A stretch of DNA of 64,000 nucleotides from Bacteriovoracaceae bacterium (GTDB lineage: Bacteria; Bdellovibrionota; Bacteriovoracia; Bacteriovoracales; Bacteriovoracaceae): assembly GCA_021737405.1 (NCBI GenBank), contig JAIPEG010000003.1, positions 62,001-126,000 on the forward strand. The letters run 5' to 3'. Shown here in pieces: positions 7,984 through 17,134 of the stretch. The notes under the pieces were generated by a model. That model was given only the letters and a program-made list of their open reading frames with translations, was not told the DNA's origin and searched no databases. The position numbers and the translations under genes are program-made. How positions within the stretch are numbered: position 1 is the stretch's first letter; every line of letters starts with the position of its first letter.

Positions 7984-10956
7984 ATGATAAAGAATATCTG
8001 CCTTATATTCATCCTTCTTTCTTTGTCTTTATTAACTCAGGCAAAAGACGCAGGAATGTCTACGAAATGGAATCGACTCAATCATCTAATCGATGAAGAG
8101 ATTAAAACCATCAAGACCATCACAAAGATGGGTCCAAGACTAAGATGGCGTTTAATTGAGTTAAACACAGAGAGAATTAAGCTCGTAAGAGAGAAAGAGA
8201 ATAAAACCTTTTTAAATGCCAAAAGTTCCTTAAGAAAATCAAAAGGCAAAGATTGGTTCTTTAGAGATAGTAAAAACTTATATTTTCAAGTCCGAAAGGA
8301 TGCTCTGGCGATTATTAAGAAATGGCCTCGTTTTAAGTATAGTAGTGAAATTTATTATACATTGGCCTTAAACTCTAGAGACTATGGTGGGGATAAGGAA
8401 ACAGAAAAATTCTTATTAAAATCTCTTAAAAACGCTATTCCTCACTCTCCGATTATTCATGCTGCGAAAACTAGTTTAGCTGAATATTATTACAACGGTA
8501 AAAAATATAAGAAGGCCATCCGTTACTATACTGATGTACTAAAAAATAAAGAAGACGAATGGTACACCAAACACCTTTATAACGTTGCTTGGTGTTTTAT
8601 CAAAACAAAGGATTATGACAAGGCGATTGAAAATGCCAAGCTTTCCTTTTTCAATTCAAAAGATAAGAACTACATCAGCGTACGCAACCAAGTGCTTGAG
8701 AGCATTGGGTTCTTCTTTGTTCTCGCTGAAAGAGTAGAAGAAGGGGCTAAATTCTATGTTGATAATGTAGAGAAGCCTGGCGAATTCATGATCAAAATGG
8801 CCAAGAAGACGGCAGAAGATAGAGGTTATGAGAAAGCAGAGTATGTCTTTAACGCGGCCTTAAACAATTCAATCGACAAGAAAAATTTAGAGGAGGAAAT
8901 TGAAATTCGCTTATCTCAACTAGATTTCTATCGAAACTTTAAGAAATTTGAAAACTTCTGGACAACCACTGTTGCGCTAGATGAGATCAATAAAGTCAAA
9001 CCACTTGGGGATGATTTCCAGGTTACAGCGGTAGAAAAAATTCGCTCATTCGTTGGTTATCTTCAGGTGAGATTTACTAGAAATTCAAAAACTAATATCG
9101 AAAATTATGATGAGGATCAAAAGAAGAGAATTCTTCATTTCTTTGATGTTCTTTCGAGAATCAATTCTGAAGAAACGGATAATTATCGTTATTACCAGGG
9201 TGAAACACTTTTTGCCATTTCTGATTTCAAAGGCAGCTTTGACTATTACCAACTGGCCCTTGAACACAATAAAACAAAATTCAAAACACCCGTAAAAAAG
9301 GACAAAACTGAGAAAAAAGCTCCTAAACTGTCTGCCGAGGAAGTAAAAGAGCAAACAGAAAAACATGAGGCCCTAAAACTTAAGATTTTTGACTCCCTAC
9401 TCTCTTCTTTAGAAAATGGAAATTTCAATAATGAAGAAAGATACAATCGTACAGTTTACACTTATAAAAACCATATCGAAGTTTACCCAAAGAATGAAAG
9501 AACAAGGGTTATTTACAGTAAACTCTTTAATCTCTACTTAAAAAGAAAAGAGATTCCTAATTCACAAAACACACTTGAGCAGTATATTTCCGCTTATAAA
9601 AATGACAATAAGATCCAACAAGGAATGTTTACTCAAATTCTTGATTTCTATATCAAAACAAAAGACTCTGATAAAATTGCACTATGGATTCCAAAGTTAA
9701 AAGGTGGATTTCTTGCCTTTGATAAGGATTATATTGAAAAGGCCGTATTAATTCTAGGCTCTATCCTCTTTGACAGTTACCAAAAGCTTGATGGTGCCGG
9801 TAAAAAAGATGAAGCGGCAAAGGGTTATCTTGCTCTCTTTGAATCTGAAAAATATCCACAAAGCATTAAAGCAAAATCGGCTTATAGAGCTTCTATACTC
9901 TTTCTCGATCTATACCAGACAAAAGAGGCCTATAAATGGATGAATATCTCTTTGGGTCTATTTACTGAAGAAGAGCGTTTTCAAAGGAAAAAAGAGATTT
10001 TGGCCTTTGTTCAAACTCTTATGCTTTCTCAAGATTTCACCAGTTCAGCCCGAGTAGCTTCTCGCTACATCACAATTTATTGCAGTAAACCCTTTAAAGA
10101 AAAAGAGGAATTATATCAAGCAAGTGTTCAGTATGAGTTGATTGAAGGGAATGATGAATTGGCCTACAGCAATTATAAATTGGGTAAAAAATGCAATATT
10201 AAAAAATCAGTAAGAAATGGAGTTCTATTAGGAATGGCCCAATATTTCGTCCGCCATCGTCAGTATCAGAAATACACAAGTTTTTTTAATACACATAAAA
10301 AGAAGGCTTGGCTAAAAGAATTTTTTCACACCTCATTCCTGGCCATCTATTGGGATTATTACCTAGCGGGTAACGAAAAAAGCATGAATCAGGTTGCTGA
10401 AATGTATAAGACCATTTTTGATAAGGATACTCCGAAATTAAAAGCACAAATAGAGATGGAGACTGTTCTTGCCTTTAATAAACTCTACCCAAAACTAGAG
10501 AAGAAAGAGATGAGTTCACTGCCTGATGAAAACAATTTCAAAGAAGATGTATTTAACAAAATGCTTGAGAAAAATATTGAAAATCTTAAAAAGCTGGCAG
10601 CAGACCTAACTCCTTACATAAAGTCAGGTTACCCGCATATTGTTACAAAATCTTATCAGTTACTTGAAGCAAAGTACTCAAAACTTGGAAACGCCCTTAT
10701 GCTCTACTCGCCAAAAGGTCTTCCAAAAGAATATCTAGAGGGTTTTAAAGGAGCAATGAACGGCTTGGCCCAAAACCTCTTAAAAGAGGCGCGTGGTCAG
10801 CAATTAACCGCAGTACGTCTTATCAATAAAGAGAATATTTTAAATCCTGATGTCGATACCATTGTAGGTGTTCCAGATATTATTAGTATTATCAAGCACC
10901 GTCATCCGGCAAACCTCTACGTCCTTCCTAAAGACCGCAAAGGAGGACCACTCTAA
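7984..10956 (+). CDS. large exported TPR protein, GltD (AgmU)-like
   Basis: 990 residues with a signal peptide (MIKNICLIFILLSLSLLTQA) and a long array of degenerate tetratricopeptide repeats, e.g. IHAAKTSLAEYYYNGKKYKK and KHLYNVAWCFIKTKDYDKAI, continuing to about residue 800. A Lys/Glu-rich segment near residues 430-460 (TEKKAPKLSAEEVKEQTEKH) interrupts the array. In Myxococcus GltD/AgmU is a periplasmic TPR protein of about 1200 residues that links motor and outer membrane. Size, export signal, repeats and position after the motor genes fit. It is coupled to the next gene by TAATG. Lysine-rich and A+T-rich like its neighbours; no sign of transfer. Confidence 0.78.
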   Translation: MIKNICLIFILLSLSLLTQAKDAGMSTKWNRLNHLIDEEIKTIKTITKMGPRLRWRLIELNTERIKLVREKENKTFLNAKSSLRKSKGKDWFFRDSKNLYFQVRKDALAIIKKWPRFKYSSEIYYTLALNSRDYGGDKETEKFLLKSLKNAIPHSPIIHAAKTSLAEYYYNGKKYKKAIRYYTDVLKNKEDEWYTKHLYNVAWCFIKTKDYDKAIENAKLSFFNSKDKNYISVRNQVLESIGFFFVLAERVEEGAKFYVDNVEKPGEFMIKMAKKTAEDRGYEKAEYVFNAALNNSIDKKNLEEEIEIRLSQLDFYRNFKKFENFWTTTVALDEINKVKPLGDDFQVTAVEKIRSFVGYLQVRFTRNSKTNIENYDEDQKKRILHFFDVLSRINSEETDNYRYYQGETLFAISDFKGSFDYYQLALEHNKTKFKTPVKKDKTEKKAPKLSAEEVKEQTEKHEALKLKIFDSLLSSLENGNFNNEERYNRTVYTYKNHIEVYPKNERTRVIYSKLFNLYLKRKEIPNSQNTLEQYISAYKNDNKIQQGMFTQILDFYIKTKDSDKIALWIPKLKGGFLAFDKDYIEKAVLILGSILFDSYQKLDGAGKKDEAAKGYLALFESEKYPQSIKAKSAYRASILFLDLYQTKEAYKWMNISLGLFTEEERFQRKKEILAFVQTLMLSQDFTSSARVASRYITIYCSKPFKEKEELYQASVQYELIEGNDELAYSNYKLGKKCNIKKSVRNGVLLGMAQYFVRHRQYQKYTSFFNTHKKKAWLKEFFHTSFLAIYWDYYLAGNEKSMNQVAEMYKTIFDKDTPKLKAQIEMETVLAFNKLYPKLEKKEMSSLPDENNFKEDVFNKMLEKNIENLKKLAADLTPYIKSGYPHIVTKSYQLLEAKYSKLGNALMLYSPKGLPKEYLEGFKGAMNGLAQNLLKEARGQQLTAVRLINKENILNPDVDTIVGVPDIISIIKHRHPANLYVLPKDRKGGPL

Positions 10957-11813
10957 TGAAAAGTACTATCCAACTTATAGTGGGACTATTATTCTTTTGT
11001 TCTTGTGCTACAAAGCACTTGACCTCAAAGGTAAGTGATCCCCTCACCGATTCTTTTCGCGAAGAGAGTTTCCTACGTTATACAGAGGACCGTCTAAAAA
11101 CTCTTGAAAATACCCCTTATCAGGCATTAGCCAAATGCCATGGTGGAGATACGACAGAGGGGTTGAATCAATTGCAAAAGAAAATGAAAGAAAATAAAAA
11201 GGACCCAGAATATTGGAATCAAGTTGGAATGTGCTATTTTTTGAATGAAGACTATACTAAGGCCGAATATTTCTATGAACTAAGTTTAAGTCAGGTTAAG
11301 AAACGAAGCTTTGCCCCTGCCCTTAATAATTTGGGTGTTCTAAAATTGAAGTTACGCCATTATGAAGACGCTCTTAATTATTTCAAGAACGCCGCTAGTG
11401 CAAGCGGAGCTCATAAAGTGCCTCTCTTTAACCAGGCCCAAGTTTATTTGCAATTCAATTTATTAGATCAGGCAGCTCCTATATTAGAAGATCTGAGTAA
11501 GACCTCTAAGAACGACCCCGATTTGCTCTTCTCTTTAGGAAGTGTCTATCTCCTAAAGGGTCAGATGAAGAGAGCTTTGCACACCTATAACCAGATACCT
11601 GACAGTTATAAAAATAGAGAAGATGTTACTTTAGTGCGGGCAATTAGCCTTTATGAGCAAGGTCTCTACTATGAAGCAAAAGAAGCCTTAGAAGCAAAGA
11701 ATTTTATTGATTATGTTCCTTTAAAAAGAAGTGCTCAAAAATTAACTAAGTTATTAGAAGAAAAAATAAAAGCAATTGAGGCCAAGGAAGCGGCAAATAA
11801 TAAGAAAGGATAA
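10956..11813 (+). CDS. TPR lipoprotein, GltE (AglT)-like
   Basis: The lipoprotein signal ends in FFCSC with Cys17 as the probable lipidated residue. Three to four clear TPRs follow: EYWNQVGMCYFLNEDYTKAE, APALNNLGVLKLKLRHYEDA, and DLLFSLGSVYLLKGQMKRA. In the Agl-Glt system GltE/AglT is a TPR lipoprotein. The ATG overlaps the stop of the preceding gene. The C-terminus is a charged helix (KLLEEKIKAIEAKEAANNKK). As a generic TPR lipoprotein it could be other things, but the context makes GltE the best reading. Confidence 0.8.
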   Translation: MKSTIQLIVGLLFFCSCATKHLTSKVSDPLTDSFREESFLRYTEDRLKTLENTPYQALAKCHGGDTTEGLNQLQKKMKENKKDPEYWNQVGMCYFLNEDYTKAEYFYELSLSQVKKRSFAPALNNLGVLKLKLRHYEDALNYFKNAASASGAHKVPLFNQAQVYLQFNLLDQAAPILEDLSKTSKNDPDLLFSLGSVYLLKGQMKRALHTYNQIPDSYKNREDVTLVRAISLYEQGLYYEAKEALEAKNFIDYVPLKRSAQKLTKLLEEKIKAIEAKEAANNKKG

Positions 11814-11828
11814 TAGGGAGTGGGAAAA

Positions 11829-13733
11829 GTGTTACGCGCTCGTACTGTAGAAGAAAAAGTTTTTCACCTTATTGGCTATAAAGACGGAAAAATCGTCTTC
11901 GAATTTCCTATTAATAAAAGGAAATTTCTAGTTGGTAGGGCGCCCCATGCGGATATATCGATAGACGATAGTTCCCTATCCTTTTATCACTGTTTTATCG
12001 TCATAGATGAACACGGTGGTAAAATCATAGACCTTGATAGTGACAACGGCATATTCCTAAATGGTGCCAAACAAGATAAGACTTTCTTTGCCGATGGAGA
12101 TGTTCTCCGGTTTGGCCTTATTGAATTTCATGTTGAAGAGAGAATCGTTGAAACAGCTGGTCAGCCGGCCTTCGAGGATCAGGATGAAGGTATTGTTGAA
12201 GTACTCGATGAAAGTCACATCACAGACCTTCCTCCAGAACTTCCTCCCGTTCCTGGGCTTGTCGTTATCGATGGCGAATACTGCGACATTGTCTTTGATG
12301 AAGAAAATTTCAAACCGGTTGACCATATTCCAGCGACCGAAAGTAAATTAAGTTTCGATGATTATATTGATCCTGAAGACGAGAGAGAAATTTCTCCTAT
12401 TGCACGGTCAAAAGATGAACTCGCTGTAGAAGTGACCATTTTGGTTAATGGAAATGTCCTTTCGATTGATTACTTACCCTTAAAAAATGGGACGACCTAT
12501 GTTTCCAACTTAGGCCGTCATAAGAATACGATATGTTTGCCTTGTTTAACTGAAGAAGACCGTATTCCTTTTATCGAAATAGATGGAACAAATATCACTC
12601 TTCAAAAGTTACCGACCTTTAATGCTTTTAACAGAGAAACTGGCGAAGAAAATCTCTTTAAGAGTAAAGAAAGCCAAAGTCTTATGAAAAAGGACGTCAT
12701 CTCCTATCACTATAAGACCGTTCAAGTAATTGTTCGCCTTGCAGAAGCACCTCCTTCTTTAAAGGCCGCTCCCTTCTTTGGTCAGGATCGTGCCTTTCAA
12801 AAAGAGGCGAGTAAAATCTTTGGTGTTATCATGGGCCTCATGATGCTTCTTCTCTTTATTGATACTTCTGTCGAAGCACCAAAGAAGAAATTGGCCATAA
12901 TTTATAGAAAGGCCATTAAAGCTAAGAAACCTTCTGATACCCGTTCAAAATCAATTGCTGATAAAGTTGACAAGGACACCGGTGTAAAAGAGAACAAGCA
13001 ACCTAATCAAGAAACTAAAATGGCGAAAAAATCTCCAGAGAAGGCGCCAGAGAAAAAGCAAAAGAGTGTAAAAGAGCCACAAAAGAAAATGGCCCAAGCT
13101 GCACCTTCTCCCCAAAAGGCAAAGGTTAAGCCTAAGATGAAAGCGTATAAGTTTAATTCAACAAATCAAATTTCAAGCCTATTTGGTTCTACCAAAAATC
13201 TAAAGCCGACTAAGATTAATAAGAACTCGGCCTCTAGTGGTACTTCAGGCTTTAAATCCATGGCCAACGTCAGCGACTCTGCCCTTCAAGCAAAGAGTGA
13301 CAGCGCTGTCGGAACTCTAGGCCAAGACTTCAGTGGTAGCTATGATACCAGCTCAGGCGCCCAAGGCCTAAGTTCAAAATCAGGAATTGATACCACTTAT
13401 CAAGACCCTAAAACGGTTGTTCTTGGTTCAATGGACCCTGAATTATTAAGGAAAATTTTAAAAGAATACCTGCCTCAATTTCGTCATTGTTATCAAAAAG
13501 AGCTTGAGCAAAATGAAGGCGCTAAAGGCGTCATCGATCTTCATTTTAGAATTAATCCAAATGGTACTGTGAGTAAAATTGAGATTAAAGGCAAAAGGGC
13601 CCGTTTCTCGGCCAGTGGTAGTGGCTGTATGGCAGGCGTATTAAAGCTTATCGATTTTCCAAAACCAAAGGGTGGCGGCGTTGTTGATGTAAAGCAGCCC
13701 CTAAACTTCTTTTCTGAAAAAGATAAGTATTAA
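11829..13733 (+). CDS. FHA-domain transmembrane protein with AgmX/PglI-type C-terminal domain, GltG (PglI)-like
   Basis: Start placed at GTG 11829, 8 bp after GGGAG; GTG 11820 overlaps the Shine-Dalgarno. The N-terminus is a forkhead-associated domain (FLVGRAPHADISIDDSSLSF, then DLDSDNGIFLNG), which binds phospho-threonine proteins in the cytoplasm. A single membrane helix (GVIMGLMMLLLFID) lies near residue 330, followed by a Lys/Pro/Ser-rich periplasmic linker of about 150 residues and a C-terminal domain (LPQFRHCYQKEL... DLHFRINPNGTVSKIEI) of the TonB-like tail type seen in AgmX and PglI. This architecture is that of GltG, the inner-membrane part that connects cytoplasmic control to the periplasm. 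Its stop overlaps the next start. Confidence 0.87.
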   Translation: MLRARTVEEKVFHLIGYKDGKIVFEFPINKRKFLVGRAPHADISIDDSSLSFYHCFIVIDEHGGKIIDLDSDNGIFLNGAKQDKTFFADGDVLRFGLIEFHVEERIVETAGQPAFEDQDEGIVEVLDESHITDLPPELPPVPGLVVIDGEYCDIVFDEENFKPVDHIPATESKLSFDDYIDPEDEREISPIARSKDELAVEVTILVNGNVLSIDYLPLKNGTTYVSNLGRHKNTICLPCLTEEDRIPFIEIDGTNITLQKLPTFNAFNRETGEENLFKSKESQSLMKKDVISYHYKTVQVIVRLAEAPPSLKAAPFFGQDRAFQKEASKIFGVIMGLMMLLLFIDTSVEAPKKKLAIIYRKAIKAKKPSDTRSKSIADKVDKDTGVKENKQPNQETKMAKKSPEKAPEKKQKSVKEPQKKMAQAAPSPQKAKVKPKMKAYKFNSTNQISSLFGSTKNLKPTKINKNSASSGTSGFKSMANVSDSALQAKSDSAVGTLGQDFSGSYDTSSGAQGLSSKSGIDTTYQDPKTVVLGSMDPELLRKILKEYLPQFRHCYQKELEQNEGAKGVIDLHFRINPNGTVSKIEIKGKRARFSASGSGCMAGVLKLIDFPKPKGGGVVDVKQPLNFFSEKDKY

Positions 13734-15001
13734 TGATCTTTGGGATAATAGGACACGGTGCCGCGGGGACTTTTGCGGCCTTAAGGCTTAGGGAGAAGCT
13801 GGGTGAATTAGGAAGAAAACCCACAGAGGACCGCATCCTTCTCTTTGAAAAAGCAGGTGTGGGCTTAAGAAAAGTTAAAATCTCAGGGGGTGGACGCTGT
13901 AATGTTACCCATCACCAATATGATCAAAAATTATTTTGCAAAAATTATCCAAGAGGCTCCAAAGAACTCCTTGGTCCTTTTCATCAGTTTCAGGCCAAAA
14001 ATACTGTCGATTGGTTTCAAAAAAGAGGCATTAAACTAAAAGTAGAAACGGACGGCAGGATGTTTCCAGAAACTAATACTTCTCAAACAATTATTGATTG
14101 CTTTCTTTCAGAAATTCAAAAAGGTCATATAGAAATTCTAAATCATAAGAACATTGTCAAATGTGAGCATTCTTTAGAAACATTTAAAGTTACTTTAGGA
14201 AAAGGGGAAACTTACGATCTAGATGGACTAGTCCTAGCAACTGGAAGTGATCGGTCTGGCTATTTAATCGCTCAAGGGCTAGGTCATAGTATAACAGAAC
14301 TTGCCCCTTCCCTCTTTACCTTTAAAATTAATCATCCCTTACTTAAGGCCCTCCCCGGCACAAGTTTTGAAAAGGTAAAGATTGAGATCCCTACAGGAAA
14401 AAAGAAATGGCAAGAAGAGGGACCCATGATCATTACTCATTGGGGCTTAAGTGGGCCTGCGGTTTTAAAACTATCGGCTTGGGCCGCAAGAGAACTCAAA
14501 AGTCTTAACTATAAGTTCCCTCTCTTCATCAACTTTTTAGGCCTTCCCCGTGAAGATATCGAGAGGGTTTTATTAGATCATATAAAACAAAACTCCAAAA
14601 AGTTAATCACAACTCTTCCCCTTAAAGGTTTAACTAAGAACTTCTGGCAAGTATTCATCGACATCATCTCAAAAAGCTACCCAAAGCTTAATCAAAAGAT
14701 CATGAGCGAAGTTTCTAAAAAAGAGATTTCCACTATTATCGATCAGCTTTACCGTTTTGAATTTAACACGGCCGGGCATCATCGTTTTAAAGAGGAGTTT
14801 GTAGAGTGTGGTGGTGTCGCGACAAAGGAAATAAATTTTAAAACAATGGAGAGCAAAATTTGCAAGGGATTATTCTTTGCGGGAGAGATTCTTGATGTCG
14901 ATGGAATCACCGGAGGCTTTAACTTTCAAAATGCTTGGACCACAGGTCATATAGCAGGTGAAAGCTTAGCCAATTTAACTAATATTAATACTGGTAAGTA
15001 G
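13733..15001 (+). CDS. HI0933/BaiN (YhiN)-family NAD(P)/FAD-dependent oxidoreductase
   Basis: 422 residues, the usual length for the HI0933 family. The Rossmann FAD motif is IIGHGAAGTFAALRL, followed by the family hallmark KISGGGRCNVTH, an LATGSDRSG motif mid-protein, and the C-terminal FAD-binding segment GEILDVDGITGGFNFQNAWT. Substrate is unknown for most members; BaiN reduces bile-acid intermediates in clostridia. The ATG overlaps the GltG-like stop (TAATG), so it is translated with the gliding operon even though it has no evident link to motility. The GHG in place of the usual GxG at the dinucleotide motif is a minor variation. Confidence 0.88.
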   Translation: MIFGIIGHGAAGTFAALRLREKLGELGRKPTEDRILLFEKAGVGLRKVKISGGGRCNVTHHQYDQKLFCKNYPRGSKELLGPFHQFQAKNTVDWFQKRGIKLKVETDGRMFPETNTSQTIIDCFLSEIQKGHIEILNHKNIVKCEHSLETFKVTLGKGETYDLDGLVLATGSDRSGYLIAQGLGHSITELAPSLFTFKINHPLLKALPGTSFEKVKIEIPTGKKKWQEEGPMIITHWGLSGPAVLKLSAWAARELKSLNYKFPLFINFLGLPREDIERVLLDHIKQNSKKLITTLPLKGLTKNFWQVFIDIISKSYPKLNQKIMSEVSKKEISTIIDQLYRFEFNTAGHHRFKEEFVECGGVATKEINFKTMESKICKGLFFAGEILDVDGITGGFNFQNAWTTGHIAGESLANLTNINTGK

Positions 15002-15026
15002 ATTTAATTTATCAGTAAAAAAAGGA

Positions 15027-15572
15027 TTAATGAGTTAGTTTTAGCTCTATCTCATGTTCTTTTTTATTATCAATACCTTGATTATCTTTATAGTAAATTT
15101 CATATTTTAATTTCCAAGGATGAAATTTCTTAAAATCAATGGTGCTTAGGGCCTCATAGACTTTAAAAGAACTCAACGTGATCAAATTGTCCTTAATTAC
15201 CATTGCAGGCGTAACTGATTCAAATGGACTTGTTTCATACTTAGTCCCCACTGGTGTACGAGAGTGATTTGAGTGATCTTCTTCACTACCAGGAAATTTT
15301 CGAGGTCCAATTTTTCGAAAGACTATGACTTCCTTAAACTTTACATCACGACAGTCTCCCTTGAAAGGTATATTAAGTGAGACTTTTTTAGGAAAATCAC
15401 CAGAGTACTCGCGAAAACTTTTATACTCAATTTCCATTTTATTGGTTTTAAAATTATATTCAGAATTTCCAATCATATCTTTGAAATACATACTTTCCCA
15501 ATCAATGAGACATTCCTTAGAAAATGTCACATGACTTAAGGAGAGTAGCACGAAAATAAGAATCCCTTTCAT
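15027..15572 (-). CDS. exported protein of unknown function
   Basis: 181 residues with a signal peptide (MKGILIFVLLSLSHVTFS). The mature part is charged with only two cysteines and looks beta-rich (VSLNIPFKGDCRDVKFKEVI, then MVIKDNLITLSSFKVYEAL). I do not recognise a family. Its ATG overlaps the stop of the upstream murein endopeptidase gene by 4 bp, so the two are co-translated and the protein may assist or modulate that enzyme; this is only inferred from gene order. It converges on the flavoprotein gene, with 25 bp between stops. Confidence 0.75.
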   Translation of the reverse strand: MKGILIFVLLSLSHVTFSKECLIDWESMYFKDMIGNSEYNFKTNKMEIEYKSFREYSGDFPKKVSLNIPFKGDCRDVKFKEVIVFRKIGPRKFPGSEEDHSNHSRTPVGTKYETSPFESVTPAMVIKDNLITLSSFKVYEALSTIDFKKFHPWKLKYEIYYKDNQGIDNKKEHEIELKLTH

Positions 15573-16723
15573 TGTGCTCTCCTGGCCATTTCATCTGGAT
15601 CTGTTCCATTATTTTTAAAGCTTAAGTGAACATGATTACTGTGACCGGGACATGACCTTGCAATCGCCTCCCCATTGAAGCTGTTCACACCATAAGTAAC
15701 ACTCATGTAGTTATTCACCAATTCTTGAAGGTCTGGGTCATTGATAAAAATTTTATCAATCCCATAAGGGTCCACATCAACAAAGGCCTTAATCATTTCG
15801 AAAGTATTATTTCTATCATAACAAGAGCTGTCGTTTACCGTACAAGGTCTGGCCCTTGCCGAATTATTTGCCCCTGCAGTACGAGGTCCAATCAAACGAA
15901 GATCCACATCTCGTCCCCCTTGATGTTCAGAATGCCCTGGAGTGGCGCCTCCCTGGGCCGATAATTCACCTACTCCCATAACAATATTCTTTTCGGCGAG
16001 TATTTTCCCTGCCGCTCGAATATTCCAAGTAACCCTTTCTGTTGCAAACACATGCTGGTCACCATCATTATAGCGATAGTATCCTGCGGCGACTTGGTCA
16101 TCGATATTATTTCCAGTGCTTGGTAACTCCGTCAGACGGCCGCGACCTCTTGCGGCCGGTTCCCAGTTTGGTTGGTCTCCTAAATCTTGAAAGAGCCGCT
16201 CCCTATCTTCTGAAGATAATGTCAATTCAAGATCAACTTGGGGATAAGCATCTTCATCTATATAATCACTTGGGCAAGAGCTTCTTGTTGGTCCACTCAG
16301 GGTTCTATTTACGAAACGAGAGACTTCACCATAAGGATCATAGATATTTTCTCTTATTTCTCTTCTATTGGTGTAATTAAGAAGGTCTTCAGCACTTAAT
16401 TCTTCATTCTCTCCAAGCTGACCTTCAAACACAGAATCAACTGGTCCAACAGGATAGTTATTTGAAAGACTACCGCAGTTTTGTACAGGGGCCGGTAATC
16501 CAAATGCTAGGTGCTGGCCTGAGGTAAACGCATTGTAATACTGACAATCAATCCCCCCAAAGGATGTGCTTTGATAAAGAGCTGGATTAATGAAAATATT
16601 ATTAAAATTAAAAGAAGGTGCAACCGTTGGAACACTTAAGGTACCTTGGGCAAAGCTTTGTCCACAAAGGAAAAACCATCCATATATTAGATAAGTAAAA
16701 AGATTTTTAAGTGTCTTATTCAT
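15569..16723 (-). CDS. exported murein endopeptidase of the M74/MepA type
   Basis: Start taken at ATG 16723 (MNKTLKNLF), which opens a proper signal peptide; an upstream in-frame extension lacks one. The C-terminal half carries the LAS-type zinc peptidase motifs: HSEHQGGRDVDLR (His and Asp ligands) and GHSNHVHLSF (His ligand). These match penicillin-insensitive murein endopeptidases, which cut D-Ala-meso-DAP cross-links. The N-terminal 150 residues (Asn/Ser/Tyr-rich, with a pair of cysteines) have no match I recognise. Mature length (about 360) is longer than E. coli MepA (about 255). In a predatory bacterium such enzymes may act on self or prey wall; the sequence does not tell which. Confidence 0.85.
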   Translation of the reverse strand: MNKTLKNLFTYLIYGWFFLCGQSFAQGTLSVPTVAPSFNFNNIFINPALYQSTSFGGIDCQYYNAFTSGQHLAFGLPAPVQNCGSLSNNYPVGPVDSVFEGQLGENEELSAEDLLNYTNRREIRENIYDPYGEVSRFVNRTLSGPTRSSCPSDYIDEDAYPQVDLELTLSSEDRERLFQDLGDQPNWEPAARGRGRLTELPSTGNNIDDQVAAGYYRYNDGDQHVFATERVTWNIRAAGKILAEKNIVMGVGELSAQGGATPGHSEHQGGRDVDLRLIGPRTAGANNSARARPCTVNDSSCYDRNNTFEMIKAFVDVDPYGIDKIFINDPDLQELVNNYMSVTYGVNSFNGEAIARSCPGHSNHVHLSFKNNGTDPDEMARRAQ

Positions 16724-17067
16724 CCCAACCACAACAACACTCTCCAAAGAAGTCAGCAACAACGGATTACAGTTCATCCATCATAGGCCAGGATCTCAGA
16801 TCCATCGCTTTGCCACCACATTTTAATGAGTTACTCGTTTATAGGCCGCCACTAGAAAGTGGCAACTTTAAAACTTTTCGGCTGAAACTGAGAAAAAATC
16901 ATCAAAAAGAATGCTTTTGACTCAAATTTAAGTCATTTTTTCAAATGTATAGGTTTCCCTATATTCCTAAAAACCAAGCTAACTTCCTTAAATTATACAA
17001 GTAATTAAGTCTTCTTTGTTTCCTAAAGATTCCAGTCAAGAAAGTTTTTATAATATTCAAATAGGGT
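16724..17067. other. divergent intergenic region with a hairpin
   Basis: Between the minus-strand endopeptidase gene and the plus-strand IPT/TIG gene. A perfect 6-bp hairpin GCCACT-AGAA-AGTGGC lies at 16858-16873 and is followed on the + strand by a T/A-rich tract, so it could terminate an unseen short transcript. No protein gene is convincing; the short open frame across 16711-16920 overlaps the real gene and has no ribosome site. Confidence 0.35.
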
Positions 17068-17094
17068 TAAAAGCTCGGAAATACGAACCGATAA
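17068..17094 (+). promoter_or_regulatory. near-consensus sigma-28 (FliA-type) promoter
   Basis: TAAA at 17068-17071, exactly 15 bp, then ACCGATAA at 17087-17094; the consensus is TAAA-N15-GCCGATAA, so only one base differs. The start codon of the IPT/TIG lipoprotein is 40 bp downstream, leaving a short leader. FliA-type control would tie this surface protein to the motile stage. Confidence 0.75.
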
Positions 17095-17134
17095 GAAGTC
17101 TGAAGACCCTCTATAGAAGAGAGTCAAATTAAAG

